A stretch of DNA of 64,000 nucleotides from Hsuehochloa calcarea. Lineage: Eukaryota > Streptophyta > Magnoliopsida > Poales > Poaceae. The notes below the pieces were generated by a model. It had not been told where the DNA came from. It was given only the letters and a program-made list of their open reading frames with translations, and ran no database searches. The DNA lies in the NCBI GenBank assembly GCA_036346395.1, contig JAYEVG010000033.1:124001-188000 (forward strand), given 5' to 3'. The translations under genes and the position numbers were made by a program. This document shows, one piece after another, positions 32,940-45,835 of this stretch. Each line of letters begins with the position of its first letter. Position 1 is the stretch's first letter.

Positions 32940-35900
32940 ATGGTATCAGAGCAACCCTAGACTCATATTGAACCCGATCTCTCTCTCGGATTTAACCTTT
33001 TGTCAGCTCGGGTTAGCATTTTAGAAGGAGGTGACTTAAGATTTTTGAGAAACCCTAACGAAACCCCGAGCATTCAAAACCCCCAAATCAGAAACCCCGA
33101 ATCGGAACCCGAAAACCCTAAAACCTAAAAATCTTAGATGGATCGGAAGAGGCGGCGAACACTTACGGTTTTATGGGAGATCTGGAGTCTTCTCCGGTCT
33201 CGGGCGCCGCCGTAGCTCCACTCGGGACGGCCTGGCGACCTCGTCGCCGCTGCCGACGAGAGAGCTGCGGAGCGCCGCCTCTGATCTGATGCCGCCTCTC
33301 GCTCCGCTCTCCATTGCTCGGCGAAGGAGCATGCGGCCGCTTCTCGCCGGCCGCGCCTCTCGCGCATTGCACTTGCTGTGAGCTTTCGGTGGGATCGAAC
33401 GAATGAAGTTAGGGTTAGGGTTTTCCACTGTTTCGACCGCTTTTTATACCTTGCGCTTTTCGCTCTCGGCCATCCGATTTAATCCGACGGCTCGCATCGC
33501 TCATTCGGCCGAAGCATTGCGCCGCGAATGATCTCGGCCGTTAATCTCGATCCGACGGCTGACGTTTGACAATTGAAATTGCGGCCCATTGTTTTGGGCG
33601 GGTGACTCACTTGATCGTGGCCGAGCCAGGAACATTGTCTTTTCTCATTTTGCAAAATTGTTTTTTTGGATTATTTTTATTTTATGTATTGTTTAATCTA
33701 ATGTTGATTACTCAACTGTGTGATGCTGCACAGTAGCTTTTCATTTTGTAAAGTGGTTTTATGATTAAGTTTTATGATTATTATTTATTTTGTGTACTGT
33801 TTTAATTAATGATAATTGCTCATGTTTCGGTATAAATTCGGTCTCTGATTAAAATTGAACCAACGAGATATTTTAATTAGAGAATTTTATGATTTATTTT
33901 GGCATTATGTATACACATGATTACATACTAACCAACGTTGTTTGTAGTCATGTGTCACCACATTAATTGTTATAGTTCTTTTTATTTCTGCCCAACGGTG
34001 ATATAAACTAGAACTGTAATTTTTGCATGTTATTAATCAGACCAACGTAGGGTTAATTGCATGCAATACTTTTATGTTATTTCTAATTTTTTTTCCTGTA
34101 TTTTAATATTCAGCAATGAATGCTTCAAATGTTGCCGCTACAATTGACAACATTGAGCAGTTTACGGGGAGCAACTTCCCCGCTTGGAAAGAAAGAGTTT
34201 CAGTTGTCCTTGGAGTATTAGACCTTGATTATGCATTAAGGGTGCTGCTCCGTTTCTCCCACCATTGGTGAGGGCGATTCACGATGAGAAAAAGAAAATA
34301 TATGATAATAATTTGAAAAATGGGAGCGGTCTAACAGTCTATCACTAATGATTATGAAGACCTCCATCTCGGTTGGAATCGGGAGCAATTCAGTTACGAA
34401 AATGCTAAGGAGTATCGGCTTGATGAGGAGAAATTCAAAGGCTCCACTAAGGTTTATACGATTACATTAATCCGAGGCTTCTATCCACTAAGTATGGACG
34501 GTCCAAAGAAGTATAAGAGAGCACATCATGATGATGGTGATATGGTGGAAAACTCAAGGGCATGGACATGAAAATATCGATGGTTTCCTAGTTCACTTCA
34601 TAATGACTTCTCTTCCTTACGAATACACCTTTTAAGATAAACTATAATACTCGGAAAGATAAATAGAGCATGGCGATCTTATCGCCATGTGTGTCGAGGA
34701 GGAAGAAAGGATTAGGACCGAAAAGAAAGATTTTGTGAATCAAGTTGGCGGTCCTAGCAAAGGAAGTTCTCGGGGACTTCAAATCCAAGAAAAGGTGCAC
34801 TACTATCCTAATTCGGATAAATCGGGGCCTAAGGTGCAAAATACACCTAAGCCCAATGTTGCTCGCTAAAGCACCAAGTGGGAATGCATGTCACTACGCG
34901 AGGAGCAGGACATTTCGGAAGGATTGTGTTGGTTTCCTAAAGTGGCTCGCCAAGAAGGGTAATGATTCTATAACGTTTGTTGATGAAACCCTTTATACTA
35001 ATTTTTCCCTTAAATCTTGGTGGATTGACTCGGGTGCAAGCGTGCACGTTACCAACTCTTTCTGAGGATTCCATCGCGAGAACACTAAGAAAGGGGGGCG
35101 AAGTCTTAGAGTCACGGATGGAAAAGAAGCGAAGTGGAATCGGTTGGTTCTGTTTCCTTAGTTTTAGATAGCGGCTTCACACTTCGTCTTAATAATGTAG
35201 TTTTGTTCCTTCCATTAGGAGGAATTTAATTTGATATCTTTATTGGGCGATGATGGATTCAAATGTAATTTTGGTAACAATAAGTGTGTTATCACATTTA
35301 ATTCAAATAATGTTGGTCTTCTTTGTTAGACAAGACAAGCTTTATATGCTTTCCTTAATGAATCACCGATTTCTTTGAATGTGTGTGATACTATGCGTAA
35401 AAAGTATAATGAGACTTCTTCGAAACTGTGGCACTGTCGTTTAGGCCACATTTCGAAGGGGAGAATGGAGCATCTCATTAAGGAAGAGATTCTCCAACCA
35501 TTAGATTTCTCTGACTCAGACCACTGCATTGATTGCATTAAAGGAAAATACGTAAAGAAAATAAAGAAGGGAGCAACTCGCAGCTCAGGACTATTAGAGT
35601 TAATTCACACTGATATTTGTGGTCCTTTTCCTGTGACATCAGTGGATGGTTTTGATTCTTTCATTACATTCACTGATGATTTCTCCCGTTATGGTTATAT
35701 TTTTCCCATTAAGGACCGATCTGAATCACTTGATAAATTTAAGATATTTAAGGCTGAAATTGAAAATCAGCACAACCTAAGAATTAAAGTGGTAAGATCG
35801 GACCGTGGGGGAGAATATTATGGGAGACATGCCCCTTATGGCCAAATTTCTGGCCCTTTCGCTAAGTTCCTTCAGGAAAATGGCATTGTTGCCCAATATT

Positions 35901-38366
35901 CTACACCAGGTGAACCTCAGCAAAATGGGGTAGGTGAGAGACGAGTAGTACACTTATGGATATGGTACGGAGCATGCTTAGCTAGTCTAGTTTATCAACT
36001 GGTTTATGGATGGAGGCACTAAAGACAGCAGCACATATTCTTAATAGGGTTCCCAGTAAATCAGTACCTAAAATACCTTATGAATTATGGACTGGGAGAA
36101 AACCAAGTTTGAAATATTTAAGAGTATGGGGTTGTTGTGCTGAAGCTAAGATATTTAATCCACATATTGGAAAATTAGATCCTAAGACAACAAGTTGCCA
36201 TTTTATAGGGTACCCTGAAAGATCTAAAGGGTATCGGTTTTATTGTCCTGATAGGACAACTAAGTTTGTAGAAACAAGACATCTTTGTGTTCTTAGAAAA
36301 TAATGAGGACACGGAGCCTAGAAAAATTGATCTTGAAGAGAAGCGGTTCGTTCCTTCACCGCTTATCCCGAGATTTTTATTCACGCACTTGGTGGTTGCA
36401 CCTCCGTACCAAATCTTTGTTGATGCACCCTTTGTTGAGGTCTCTGAAATTCCTAATGTCATACCTAATGATGAGCCTCAGCAGTCTCCTGCGCCTCAGC
36501 AGCCTCTTGCAATAGTTACTGAACCTATTAGAAGATCACAGCGGGAGAGAAGATCTGCCATCCCAAATGATTATGTTGTTTACATGAATGAGGATATTAA
36601 TGATATAGAGAAGGTAGATGATCCCACCTCTTATAAGGAAGCAATGATGAATGAACATTCTCCTAAATGGCTTGATGCCATGAAGGATGAACTAAAGTCT
36701 ATGAGCACTAATGATATATGGAACTTAGTAGAAATTCTCGTGAGTCAAAGCGATGAGGTTTGTAAATGGGTCTACAAAACCAAACATGATTCTAAGGGAA
36801 ATATCGAAAGGTTCAAAGCAAGGCTCGTAGCAAAAGGCTTCTCTCAAAGAGAGGGGATTGATTATAATGACACTTTTTCTCCTGTCTCAACTAAGGATTC
36901 GTTCAGAATCGTTATGGCACGTGTAGCTCATTATGATTTAGAGCTACATCAGATGGATGTTAAAACAGCATTCCTTAATGGCGATTTGCAAGAAAATGTT
37001 TACATGACTCAGCAGGAAGGTTTTGTCGTGGAAGGCAAGGAGCATATGGGATGTCGACTTAAGAAATCTATTTATGGCTTAAAACAAGCATCGAGGCAGT
37101 GGTACCTCAAATTTGATAAAGTTATAAGGAATTTTGGATTTAAGGAAAATGAAGTTGATAAGCGCATATATGTTAAGTTCAAGGGAGTAAATTCACCATC
37201 TTAGTGCTTTATGTGGATGATATCTTATTGGCTAGCAATGATAAGGATATCTTTGTTTGAGACCAAGAGATTTCTCTCATCCAATTTTGATATGAAGGAT
37301 CTCGGTGATGCCTCTTACGTTCTTGGCATTGAAATTCAAGGACAGTCCAAAGGAGTATTAAGTTTATCTCAAAAGCATACGTTGACAGAGTACTAAAGAG
37401 ATACAATATGCATAAATGCTCTCGCTCACCTGCCCTATCGTTAAGGCGATAAGTTTGGGACATTTCAATGTCCAAGGAACCAATATGAAACCGATCGGAT
37501 GAAAGCGGTTCCTTACGCTTCAATTGTCGGAAGCATTATGTATGCTCAAGTAAGCACACATACGACTTAGCTTTTGTAACAGGAATGCTTGGCGGATATC
37601 AGTCAAATCGAGGACGGACCAGCTGGAAGGCCGTTAAGAAAGTTTTGCGTTATATGCAAGCTACTAAGCATCTCATGCTCACATATAAGCATCTTGATAA
37701 CCTTGAAGTTGTAGGTTATTGATTGATTTTGCGGGATGTGTTGATACTAAGAAATCCACGTCGAGTTATATCTTCACACTCATTTGGAGGAGCTATCTCG
37801 TGGAAAAGCTCCAAACAAACCCTTACGGCATCTTCAACGATGCAAGCTGAGTTTGTGGCATGTTATGAGGTTCTTGGGCAGTTGTATGGCTTAAGAACTT
37901 TATTCCGCCTTAGAGTGGTTGTGACATTTCTAAACCACTCACCTTATCTTGCGATAACGAACCCTTGATCTTTTATGCGAGTAACAACAAGTCAAGTGGT
38001 GCGCCAAACACATTGACATTAAGTATCATGTTGTGAAAGATAGAATCCAGGATCAAACCATTAGTATCAAGCATATTAGCACTAAGTCAATGCTTGCGGA
38101 TCCGCTTACTAAAGGCTTACCACCCAATATATTTCGTGATCATGTTGCTGGCATGGGTTTATTGGAAAGCCTCTGATTCTGGATAAAGGACCTTAAAACA
38201 AACCAACTCCCATTAAGTATTATGAATATCCATTTTAAAATGTGATAGTATACTATAGGTCTTGAGGTTGTATGGCACTTCATTGGCCATGCCACACATT
38301 ACCTTGGTATTACATTTTTCATTTGAGGATAGACTTATGTTGTTAGCCTTACGATCAAAGGGAGAA
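32940..38366 (+). pseudogene. TORK-like Ty1/copia gag-pol, degenerate
   Basis: After a leader of about 1.2 kb with a GC-rich block (33134-33430), gag starts at 34116 (MNASNVAATIDNIEQFTGSN) and soon shifts frame. A zinc-knuckle relic lies at about 34890-34930 (HFRKDC), protease WWIDSGASVHVT at about 35020, the GAG_pre-integrase motif WHCRLGHISKGRMEHL at 35429, and integrase with Asp in HTDICGPF, Asp in RSDRGGEYYG and Glu in NGVGERR (35375-35960). Reverse transcriptase runs at about 36600-37400, including YVDD at 37210-37221 after a frame break. RNase H relics lie at 37720-38130 and the polypurine tract AAAGGGAGAA at 38357. Integrase active-site residues are intact, but many frameshifts block gag and RT. 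It is non-autonomous. Confidence 0.85.
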
Positions 38367-38809
38367 TGTTGGATTGATCTCGGCTAACCGCCGAGACCGA
38401 GTCTTTGGGCAAAAGCCCACCTATGCATACGATCGGGCGGTTCCAATCGCTCGATTTTGGTTTGGTCCGGTCATCTCGGCGCTACAAAAACAGGATTGAT
38501 CGGGGGTTGTGTGCGCAAGTTGTTCAAACCCAAAAGGATCCGCACACGTCCGATCCATAACGACGCCGAGGTGAGCGAAGGCGGACCGGCAGACTCTTGA
38601 ATCACCGCCGCCACATCGTCACCACGCGACTCGGGCCGGCCTTCTGGCGCTCAGCTCTACGCCGATCCCGACCGAAGCATCAACCACGATGACGTCTTCA
38701 TCATCGGGTATGTGTTAACGCTTCCGCACTAATGTTTTAGTTAGGTGTTCTTTGATTGAGCTAGGGTTCATGTTATTAGACATCTTCAGGCTTAGATCTA
38801 AGACTTACA
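38367..38809 (+). mobile_element. 3' LTR of the TORK-like copia element
   Basis: 443 bp, the same termini as the 5' LTR, followed by TTTAT at 38810-38814, which matches the 5-bp flank at 32487-32491. It differs from the 5' LTR by base changes and many 1-5 nt indels, mostly in the GC-rich central part. Confidence 0.9.
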
Positions 38810-38929
38810 TTTATTTATTCTTTGAAGTCTTGGCCAAGCTATTTTATTTATTGTTTTTATTATGTGCCATTTTGCGATGACATTGCATGTAGTATCGCAT
38901 TTGCTAACATACGGGGTGCTACAATTGAT

Positions 38930-39688
38930 ATCAGAGCATGACTGCAGATCTGTTTCCAAATTCTTACCACACATACTCGGTTTCGGGTGCACTCATGATC
39001 ATGCCTTGAATTACTTATACTGACTATTACCGAGTGCCTGTTACATACCATTTCGTAACACTGCCATTACCATTGATTCTTTGAACTCATATCCAAATTA
39101 TTCTCCTTATAGTTTCAATATAAATTCCTTGAATTCCCATTTACCACAGTTACTCTTACACCAATTCTTATGTCTACTTCATTTCCATGTCAATATGCAT
39201 TCTCTGTTATCACATGTTCACTTACCCTCTCATTAATTCCCTGATCATCGCAACTATATTGAATCATGCTTCTTACTTAACACCTCTTTGACTCTTGGGG
39301 TATTGCATATCTCGTTGGGGGCATCAATACAAGGACGCCACTAGAAGGACCAAAACTACTGTGCAAGTATCAAGGATCCTCATTGGAAGGTCTTGAAGAG
39401 TTTTCTTTACAACTCAAAACATTACAGCTTACTCCCCCTGCCGTGAGAGAGTCCTTCTTAATGAAGTACAACCAGTTTCATTAGCCATTTAATTCGATTT
39501 ACACTATCTCACTTCATTACCCTATATATATTTATCTCTGATTCCTTTGTAGGATCTTTGTGCCTCCCTCATCACTTCTTTCGCCAACTCCATTTGGTAG
39601 TGTAGATGGCAGTTCTCGTCTGTATTCCTTTGCTTGCTGAAAATCACCGGCGCGTCGACACACCGACTGGAGATACCATTAACAATTT
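38930..39688 (+). other. Internal remnant of the second gypsy element
   Basis: It begins with the mutated primer-binding site and continues as AT-rich DNA with no readable gag. It is interrupted by the copia element at 39689, and the sequence resumes at 45227. Confidence 0.4.
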
Positions 39689-39829
39689 TGTTGGAAAGTT
39701 TGAGTTGGAGTTAGATATCTCAATCATACGAGAGTCGGATAAGAGGATTATGTAAGAATCGGACTAGGATTTGAGACTATAAATAAATGAGGTGTGATCC
39801 TACGAGATCAACACACAAGGTTAACAACA
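39689..39829 (+). mobile_element. 5' LTR (141 bp) of a compact Ty1/copia element
   Basis: TGTTGGAAAGTTTGAG...GGTTAACAACA with a CTATAAATAA box, preceded by AATTT and followed directly by TGGTATCAGAGCC, the initiator tRNA-Met primer-binding site. It differs from the 3' LTR at 5 of 141 positions. Confidence 0.95.
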
Positions 39830-40263
39830 TGGTATCAGAGCCATCCCCCACCCAACCCTAAACCTAATCAGACTCACCTCGGTCCGCCGCTCCTGACCAC
39901 CGTCGAGATCCGGCGATCGCGGCTCCGCCCGGGTTGTGAGCGGCCGCCGCCACTCGGGGTCACGCAGACGATCGCCCGACGCCTCGATCCATGGACGATC
40001 GCCCGCTGCCGCCGCCGCTCGGGGTTGCGCGGGCCTCCGCCGTCGCTTGGGTCGCCTTGAGAAGGAGGACGGTCGCCGCTACCGCTGTCGCTCGGTCGCC
40101 TTGAGAAGGAGGAGAGGCCGAGGCGTGAAAGGAAGGAGGCGTCGCTGCGTCGCTCGGGGAGAGAGACCGAAGCCACTCGGGGAGGGGAGAAGAGGCCGGA
40201 GTCGCTCGGGGAGGGGAGAAGAGACCAAAGAGGGGAGAAGAGGCCGAAGAAAAGCCGCTCGGG

Positions 40264-40370
40264 AGTTCAAGGAAATCGGTCGGCAGGCCGGCTGAAAAAA
40301 AAGAGAGAGAGCCGAAGTTCAAGGAAATCGGTCGGCAGGCCGGCTGGAAAAAAAAAGAGAGAGCCGAAGA
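40264..40370 (+). repeat. Tandem duplication of about 52 bp in the copia leader
   Basis: GTTCAAGGAAATCGGTCGGC, the rest of the CAGGCCGGCTG block, an A-run and AGAGAGAGCCGAA occur twice in succession (about 40264-40315 and 40316-40368). The surrounding leader is built of GGAGAAGAGGCCG-like units. Confidence 0.8.
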
Positions 40371-40541
40371 AAATTCGGCCGGAAAGAAAGGGAAAAAAAG
40401 AGGTACGTGCAGTTATGTATGATTGGGTAAAAGAAAATATCGAGATCCAACAGAATATTAATGCGTGAAGAGTTGTCGTGATCGTGGGAGATACGCGCGG
40501 CATATCTTGATATCGATTGGCATCTCTGGCTGTTTGAGAAG

Positions 40542-41597
40542 ATGACCCCCGAGGAAATTGAGGCTGCGAGGAAGGTAGTTATTGAGACTACTTCCCCGCT
40601 AGTAACTCAAGGTGACAAAAGAAGCATGTTACAGGATCTCTTCGCGACAGGTATGATAGGTCCGAGAGCTAGTGCAGGGTCATCCGACTTAAAGCTGGAG
40701 CTGATGCCAAATGATGTAAAATTGAAGGAATAAGAATTACCTGAGTTGGTCTAGAAGGACATAGCTAATTCTGAGGACAAAGGGGGTGGAACACTATCTG
40801 CAAGAGACTTGTGTTGAGTCTGCAGACAAGACGAGCATTGATTGGAGGATGTGGAACACCACCAATTCTGTGGTGGTAGCTTGGTTGCTAACTTCGATGT
40901 CTCCCTCCATAGCTCGGATGGTAGAGATGATGCAGAATGCACCAGCAATATGGAAGACGCTAAGTAACATGTACTCTGGGGCAGGAAATGTAATGATGAT
41001 GGTGGAAGTCCAAGGCAAGGTGGAGGCCCTGAAACAGGAGGAAAAGACCGTCCAGGAATATGCTAGTGAATTGCAGCAACTTTGGGCAGATTTAGACCAT
41101 TATGATCCACTGCAGTTGACATGTGCTGGTGATATTGAGGCTGGTAGGGTGTGGCTGCAACGCAGACGAGTTACACACTTTCTAAAGGGACTAAATCCAA
41201 AATTTGAGAGTAGGAGGGCTGCAATGTTTCACTTGGTAAAATTGCCTACAATGGAGGAGACTATTTCAGCTATGGTGCAGGAGGAAGTTCGACTACGAGT
41301 AATGGGGGACAACAACCGGTCAGTCCGCATATGCCATACCTGATGATAGAGAGTGCTACAACTGTGGGATAAGAGGACATCTGATCCGTGCTTGTCCCTC
41401 TCCACAGTATGGAGGCCGAAATGGGGGTCGTGGAGGCCGAGGTGGAGATCGTGGTGGTCGTGGAGGCCGAGGAAGGGGCCGAGTTGGCCCCAGAGCTAAC
41501 ATGGCCCAGACAGAGGAGAACACGTCTGTCACTCGACGAGCGAACAAGGCATGCGATGGGAGAAGTGGCGACAAGGAAAGGCATTGAAGACTTCTCA
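40542..41597 (+). pseudogene. Copia gag (UBN2-type) with zinc knuckle, frameshifted
   Basis: It starts at about 40542 (MTPEEIEAARKVV). The conserved N-terminal motif NYLSWSRR near 40735 is out of frame with the start, then the ORF 40786-41343 reads RMWNTTNSVVVAWLLTSM, VQEYASELQQLWADLDHYDP and HFLKGLNPKFE, the UBN2-like capsid region. A CCHC knuckle CYNCGIRGHLIRAC follows at about 41350-41395 in another frame, then a glycine/arginine-rich tail. At least two frame changes break the reading. Gag normally forms the cytoplasmic particle that packages the RNA and reverse transcriptase. Confidence 0.8.
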
Positions 41598-44500
41598 TGA
41601 TTCCACCTCCTTTGGCAACTTTGCAAACTACGCCCACGTGGGCGAAGGTACTCAGACACATGCACTTGCATCCACATATAAGCACTCTCATATTGATTGG
41701 ATCATAGATTCAGGGGCATCCAAACATGTCACAGGTTCACGTAGTACTTTCACATCTTACACCCCATATACTCATTCTGAAACCGTCCAAACAGCAGATG
41801 GAACTGCCCAGCTTATTCAGGGTGTTGGATCTGTAGAATGTACACCATCCATTGCTCTGTCCACCGTTTTGCATGTTCCATCCTTTCCTGTCAACCTTCT
41901 ATCAGTCAGTTCTATCATTGACCAATTCAAATGCACTGTCACATTTGATGAGGATTCATGTTTATTCTGGAGAAGAGAGCGGGAAGAGGATTGGGGTGAA
42001 ATAAGGCGTAATGGGCTGTGGTACATTGATCAGGTTGATGCGGCATTGGCTGTGACTATAGGAGGAGTCGAGGAAGAAGTCTTATTACATCATCGACGCT
42101 TGGGACATCTATCATTTGAGAATTTAAGTCGGTTATACCCTGATTTATTCAAAAGGGTAGACAAGAGTAGACTTATATGTGATGCTTGCGAGTTTGGAAA
42201 GCATACACGGTCTACATATAGTAGTATTGGTCTTCGGAGTTATGAACCTTTTATATTAATACACTTGGATGTTTGGGGTCCGTGCTCAGTTACTTCTGTG
42301 AGTGGTTTTAAGTGGTTTGTCACATTCATTGATTGCTATACTCGTATGACTTGGATTTATATGATGAAACACAAGAGCGAGGTCCTTCGATGTTTTCAGG
42401 ACTTCCATAGGATGGTCGCTACCCAGTTTGATGCAAAAGTTCGGATTCTTCGCTCAGATAATGGAACTGAGTATGTTAATAATGAGTTTGCAATATATCT
42501 CTCAGAAGAGGGGATACTTCATCAGACTACTTGTCCAGGAACTCCATCTCAAAATGGAGTGGCTGGAAGGAAGAATTGACATTTATTGGAGGTAGCACGT
42601 TCACTCATGTTTCAGATGAACGTGCCAAAGGGATTATAGAGCGAGACAGTAATGACGGCAGTATATCTCATCAATCGCATGCCATCTCGAATACTTGGGA
42701 TGAAGTCTCCAACGGAACTTCTTTTGGGTCAGCGGGAGTTCAAGGTGCCTCCCAAGGTGTTTGGTCGTGTGTGCTTTGTGCGAGATCACCGACCAACAGT
42801 TGGCAAAAGTGGATCCTGAGCGATGAAATGTATCTTCATAGGCTATTCATCAAGTCAGAAGGGCTATAGATGCTGGAACCCAGTTGAACAAAAGTTATTT
42901 GTGAGTATGGATGTAACATTCCGGGAGTTAGAGCCTTACTACACGAGTGGAGGTAATCTTGATCAGTGTTTGAAAATCTCTCCTATCATTGAGGATGAAA
43001 GTCAAGGGGGAGAACAAGGAGAGTGTTAGTCAACGAGAAGAAGTTATTGTGGGGACAATTCCGTGCCCAAATCTAACAGAATATGCGAGGGATGTGATAA
43101 CCAAAAAGACTTAAAGTTTATCGGAAAGGCGCTTGGAAAGCGGGGAGAAACCAAAAGACAAGCAATCAGCACCTGAGCCAACAACGGTGGAGTTTTTTGA
43201 ACAGACGGCATTGCCACAGCCAGAACAACCTTCTAAACAGCCAGTCCTGCCGGTTGATCCAGTCCCAAATCCCTCATCGGGTCTCTCTCCATCAAGTTTC
43301 TTGCCTCCCCTTGGGGCGAATGGTAATATTGATTCTAATCATTCCCATCCAGAGTTACCACTTGCACAACGTAGGGAAACTAGAGCTAATGCAGGAAAGC
43401 CTCCAGTCCGGTATGGCTTTGATCTTGATATCGCAAATTTCATCTCGTATTCTCATATTTCACCTGCATACAAAGCATTCATTGCATCTCTTCAGACTAT
43501 GCATGTTCCGAAGGATTGGCGAACTGCTAAGTAAGATCCTAAGTGGAAGAATGCCATGAAGGAGGAACTTAGTGCACTTCAGAAGAACAAGACATGGGAT
43601 CTTGTTCCACTTCCAGTAGGAAAAAGAGCAGTAGGATGCAAATGGGTGTTTACAATTAAGCAAACTCCCGAAGGCAAGATAGAGAGATACAAGGCACGAT
43701 TGGTTGCAAAAGGTTATAGTCAAACATATGGGATAGACTATGATGAGACCTTTGTACCGGTGGCAAAAATGAGTACGGTAAGAACGTTGATCTCCTGTGC
43801 AACTAATTTCGGATGGCCTCTACATCAGTTGGATGTGAAGAATGCTTTTCTACATGGTGATCTACAAGAAGAGGTATACATGGAGATTCCTCCAGTCTTT
43901 GAAAACTGGCAGACTGAGAGGAAGGTATGTAAACTCAAGAAGTCGTTATCTGATGCAAGCGGTCTCCAAGGCGTAGTTTGATAGATTGGACGTGCGATGC
44001 GTAGTATGGGCTATTCTCGGTGCAATGGAGATCATACCGTGTTTTATAGGCATAAAGGATCACATATCACTATATTAGCAGTCTATGTTGATGATATTAT
44101 GATTACTGGAGATGATGCCAAGGAAATCAAGTCCTTAAAGAAAAGATTGGGAGAGGCATTTGAGGTGAAAGATCTTGGACCACTTCGATACTTTCTTGGG
44201 ATTGAGATTGCCCGTTCTTCAAATGGTATAGTTCTCTCCCAGAGAAAGTATGTTCTTGATCTACTGGAAGAAACATGTATGCTTGGGTGAGAAAGTATGT
44301 TCTTGATCTACTGGAAGAAACATGTATGCTTGGGTGCTGTCCTATTGCTTCACCTATTGATAGGAATCACAAGCTATGTGCTGAGTCGGGAGATTCAGTC
44401 AATAAGGAAGCTTATCAAAGGCTTGTTGGGCGTCTTATCTATTTGTGTCATACAAGACCTGATATTTCATATGCAGTGAGTGTGGTTAGTCGATATATGC

Positions 44501-44960
44501 ATGATCCTAGAACAGGACACATGGATGTTGTTTATCGAATCTTACGATATTTGAAGAATAGCCGGAAAGGGCCTTTGGTTCGAAAAAACCAACATCCGAA
44601 TATGGAAGGGTATTGTGATCTTGATTGGGCAAGCGATATGGATGACAGGAGGTCTACCTCGGATATTGCATCTTTGTGGGAGGTAACCTTGTGTCATGGA
44701 GAAGCAAGAAGCAGGAGGTTCTCGCTCGGTCTCTGCAGAGGCAGATCTGAGCAATGGCGTTGAGTGTGAGTGAGATGATATGGATGAAGGGTTTATTGTC
44801 AGAGCTTGAATATGGAAGAATAATCCCTTAGTATTGCATTGTGACAATAAATCGCAATCAATATTGCTAACAACCCGATTCAAACATGATCGTACCAAGC
44901 ACGTTGAGATTGATGATTCTTCATTAAGGAGAAGCTCGATGATAGAATATTGAAGTTGGA
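41598..44960 (+). pseudogene. Compact copia pol: protease, integrase, RT, RNase H, inactivated
   Basis: Order: protease WIIDSGASKHVTG (41698); GAG_pre-integrase HHRRLGHLSFENL (42088); integrase with Asp in HLDVWGP and Asp in RSDNGTEY. The third acidic residue is lost, because the motif reads NGVAGRKN instead of NGVAERKN (codon at 42565) and a TGA follows at 42577. RT lies at 43556-44290 with KWVFTIKQ, ARLVAKGYSQ, LDVKNAFLHGDL and YVDD at about 44090. The segment expected to read LYGLKQSPRAW is garbled at 43950. A 47-bp tandem duplication at 44242-44335 adds a stop. RNase H remnants lie at 44370-44930 (GYCDLDWASD). The polypurine tract GAGGGGGAG is at 45072. The order places it in Ty1/copia, probably the Ale or Ivana lineage. 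Confidence 0.88.
44242..44335 (+). repeat. 47-bp exact tandem duplication inside the RT gene
   Basis: GAGAAAGTATGTTCTTGATC and the next 27 bases are repeated head to tail at 44242-44288 and 44289-44335. 47 is not a multiple of three, and the join creates a TGA at 44288-44290. Confidence 0.95.
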
Positions 44961-45080
44961 GTATGTCAAGTCGGTGAGCAGGTTGGTATTGTTTTACTAA
45001 AGGGTTAGGTCCTAGTGAGTGTTATACAATATGTAACAAGATGGGCATGATTGATATTTTTGGCCCATCTTGAGGGGGAG

Positions 45081-45221
45081 TGTTGGACAGTTTGAGTTGG
45101 AGTTAGATATCTCAATCATATGAGAGTCGGATAAGAGGATTGTGTAAGAATCGGACTAGGGTTTGAGACTATAAATAAGTGAGGTGTGATCCTACGAGAT
45201 CAACACACAAGGTTAACAACA
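45081..45221 (+). mobile_element. 3' LTR (141 bp) of the compact copia element
   Basis: Same termini as the 5' LTR, followed by AATTT at 45222-45226, matching 39684-39688. The element spans 39689-45221 (5533 bp) and is structurally complete. Confidence 0.95.
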
Positions 45222-45226
45222 AATTT

Positions 45227-45835
45227 ATTTCATTTTACCGATTCCACATATTCCGAATTGTATCACCTTTATATTCTATCTCCTCACATCTGGTTATGCT
45301 TTATTCTCAGTCGGTTGTAGCCTCAATTTGATTCTACGCACACCGTATGAACTTTGTGTCGCTACTCCACCTCCGGAGGCTACCAGGTGGATCTTGAAGT
45401 CTTAGCATCAAATCATATTGAAATCACTTCGAACATTCAACCTCTTCATCTGTTTGTTCTAGTATTGTACTTCTGCTAATATCCTTGATCGTAACATCAT
45501 TGTCTCTTGAACCTTCCTTTTGTAATTGCCCTCGTACCTTTCTCGTTGATGGTGATATCCGACATAGTTAACGCATTACATCATAAAAAATATTTTCATA
45601 ATTAATCACATATCTAAAATAAGATTACTCACCGAAAAGAATTATGTGCAACATACTGCACTACACAATCATACATTCAAAACTATGTAATCCATTCGGT
45701 TTAAAAAAATTACCTCACAGGTGGGCAACTGGACGGGCGGCGCTTCGCTAGCTTCTCTCTGAAAGGTGAACAGGTAGGCTACGCTAGCTACAACAATTGA
45801 TTTTCTACCGTGTTCAACCAGAAAACATACATGTA
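45227..45835. other. Continuation of the second gypsy remnant, then AT-rich DNA
   Basis: It resumes the sequence cut at 39688. No readable ORF or boundary was identified before the LTR-like block. Confidence 0.35.

Larger units (their letters stand above)
32157..38929 (+). mobile_element. Second gypsy element: LTR remnant split by a copia insertion
   Basis: Positions 32157-32491 and 38810-38929 join across the copia element into one AT-rich stretch ending GGGGTGCTACA. This is followed by ATTGATATCAGAGCATG at 38930, a mutated initiator-methionine tRNA primer-binding site, so the end is a gypsy 5' LTR end. The rest of this LTR is expected on the minus strand right of 56464. No gag could be read in the internal remnant at 38930-39688 and 45227-45700. 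Confidence 0.55.
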
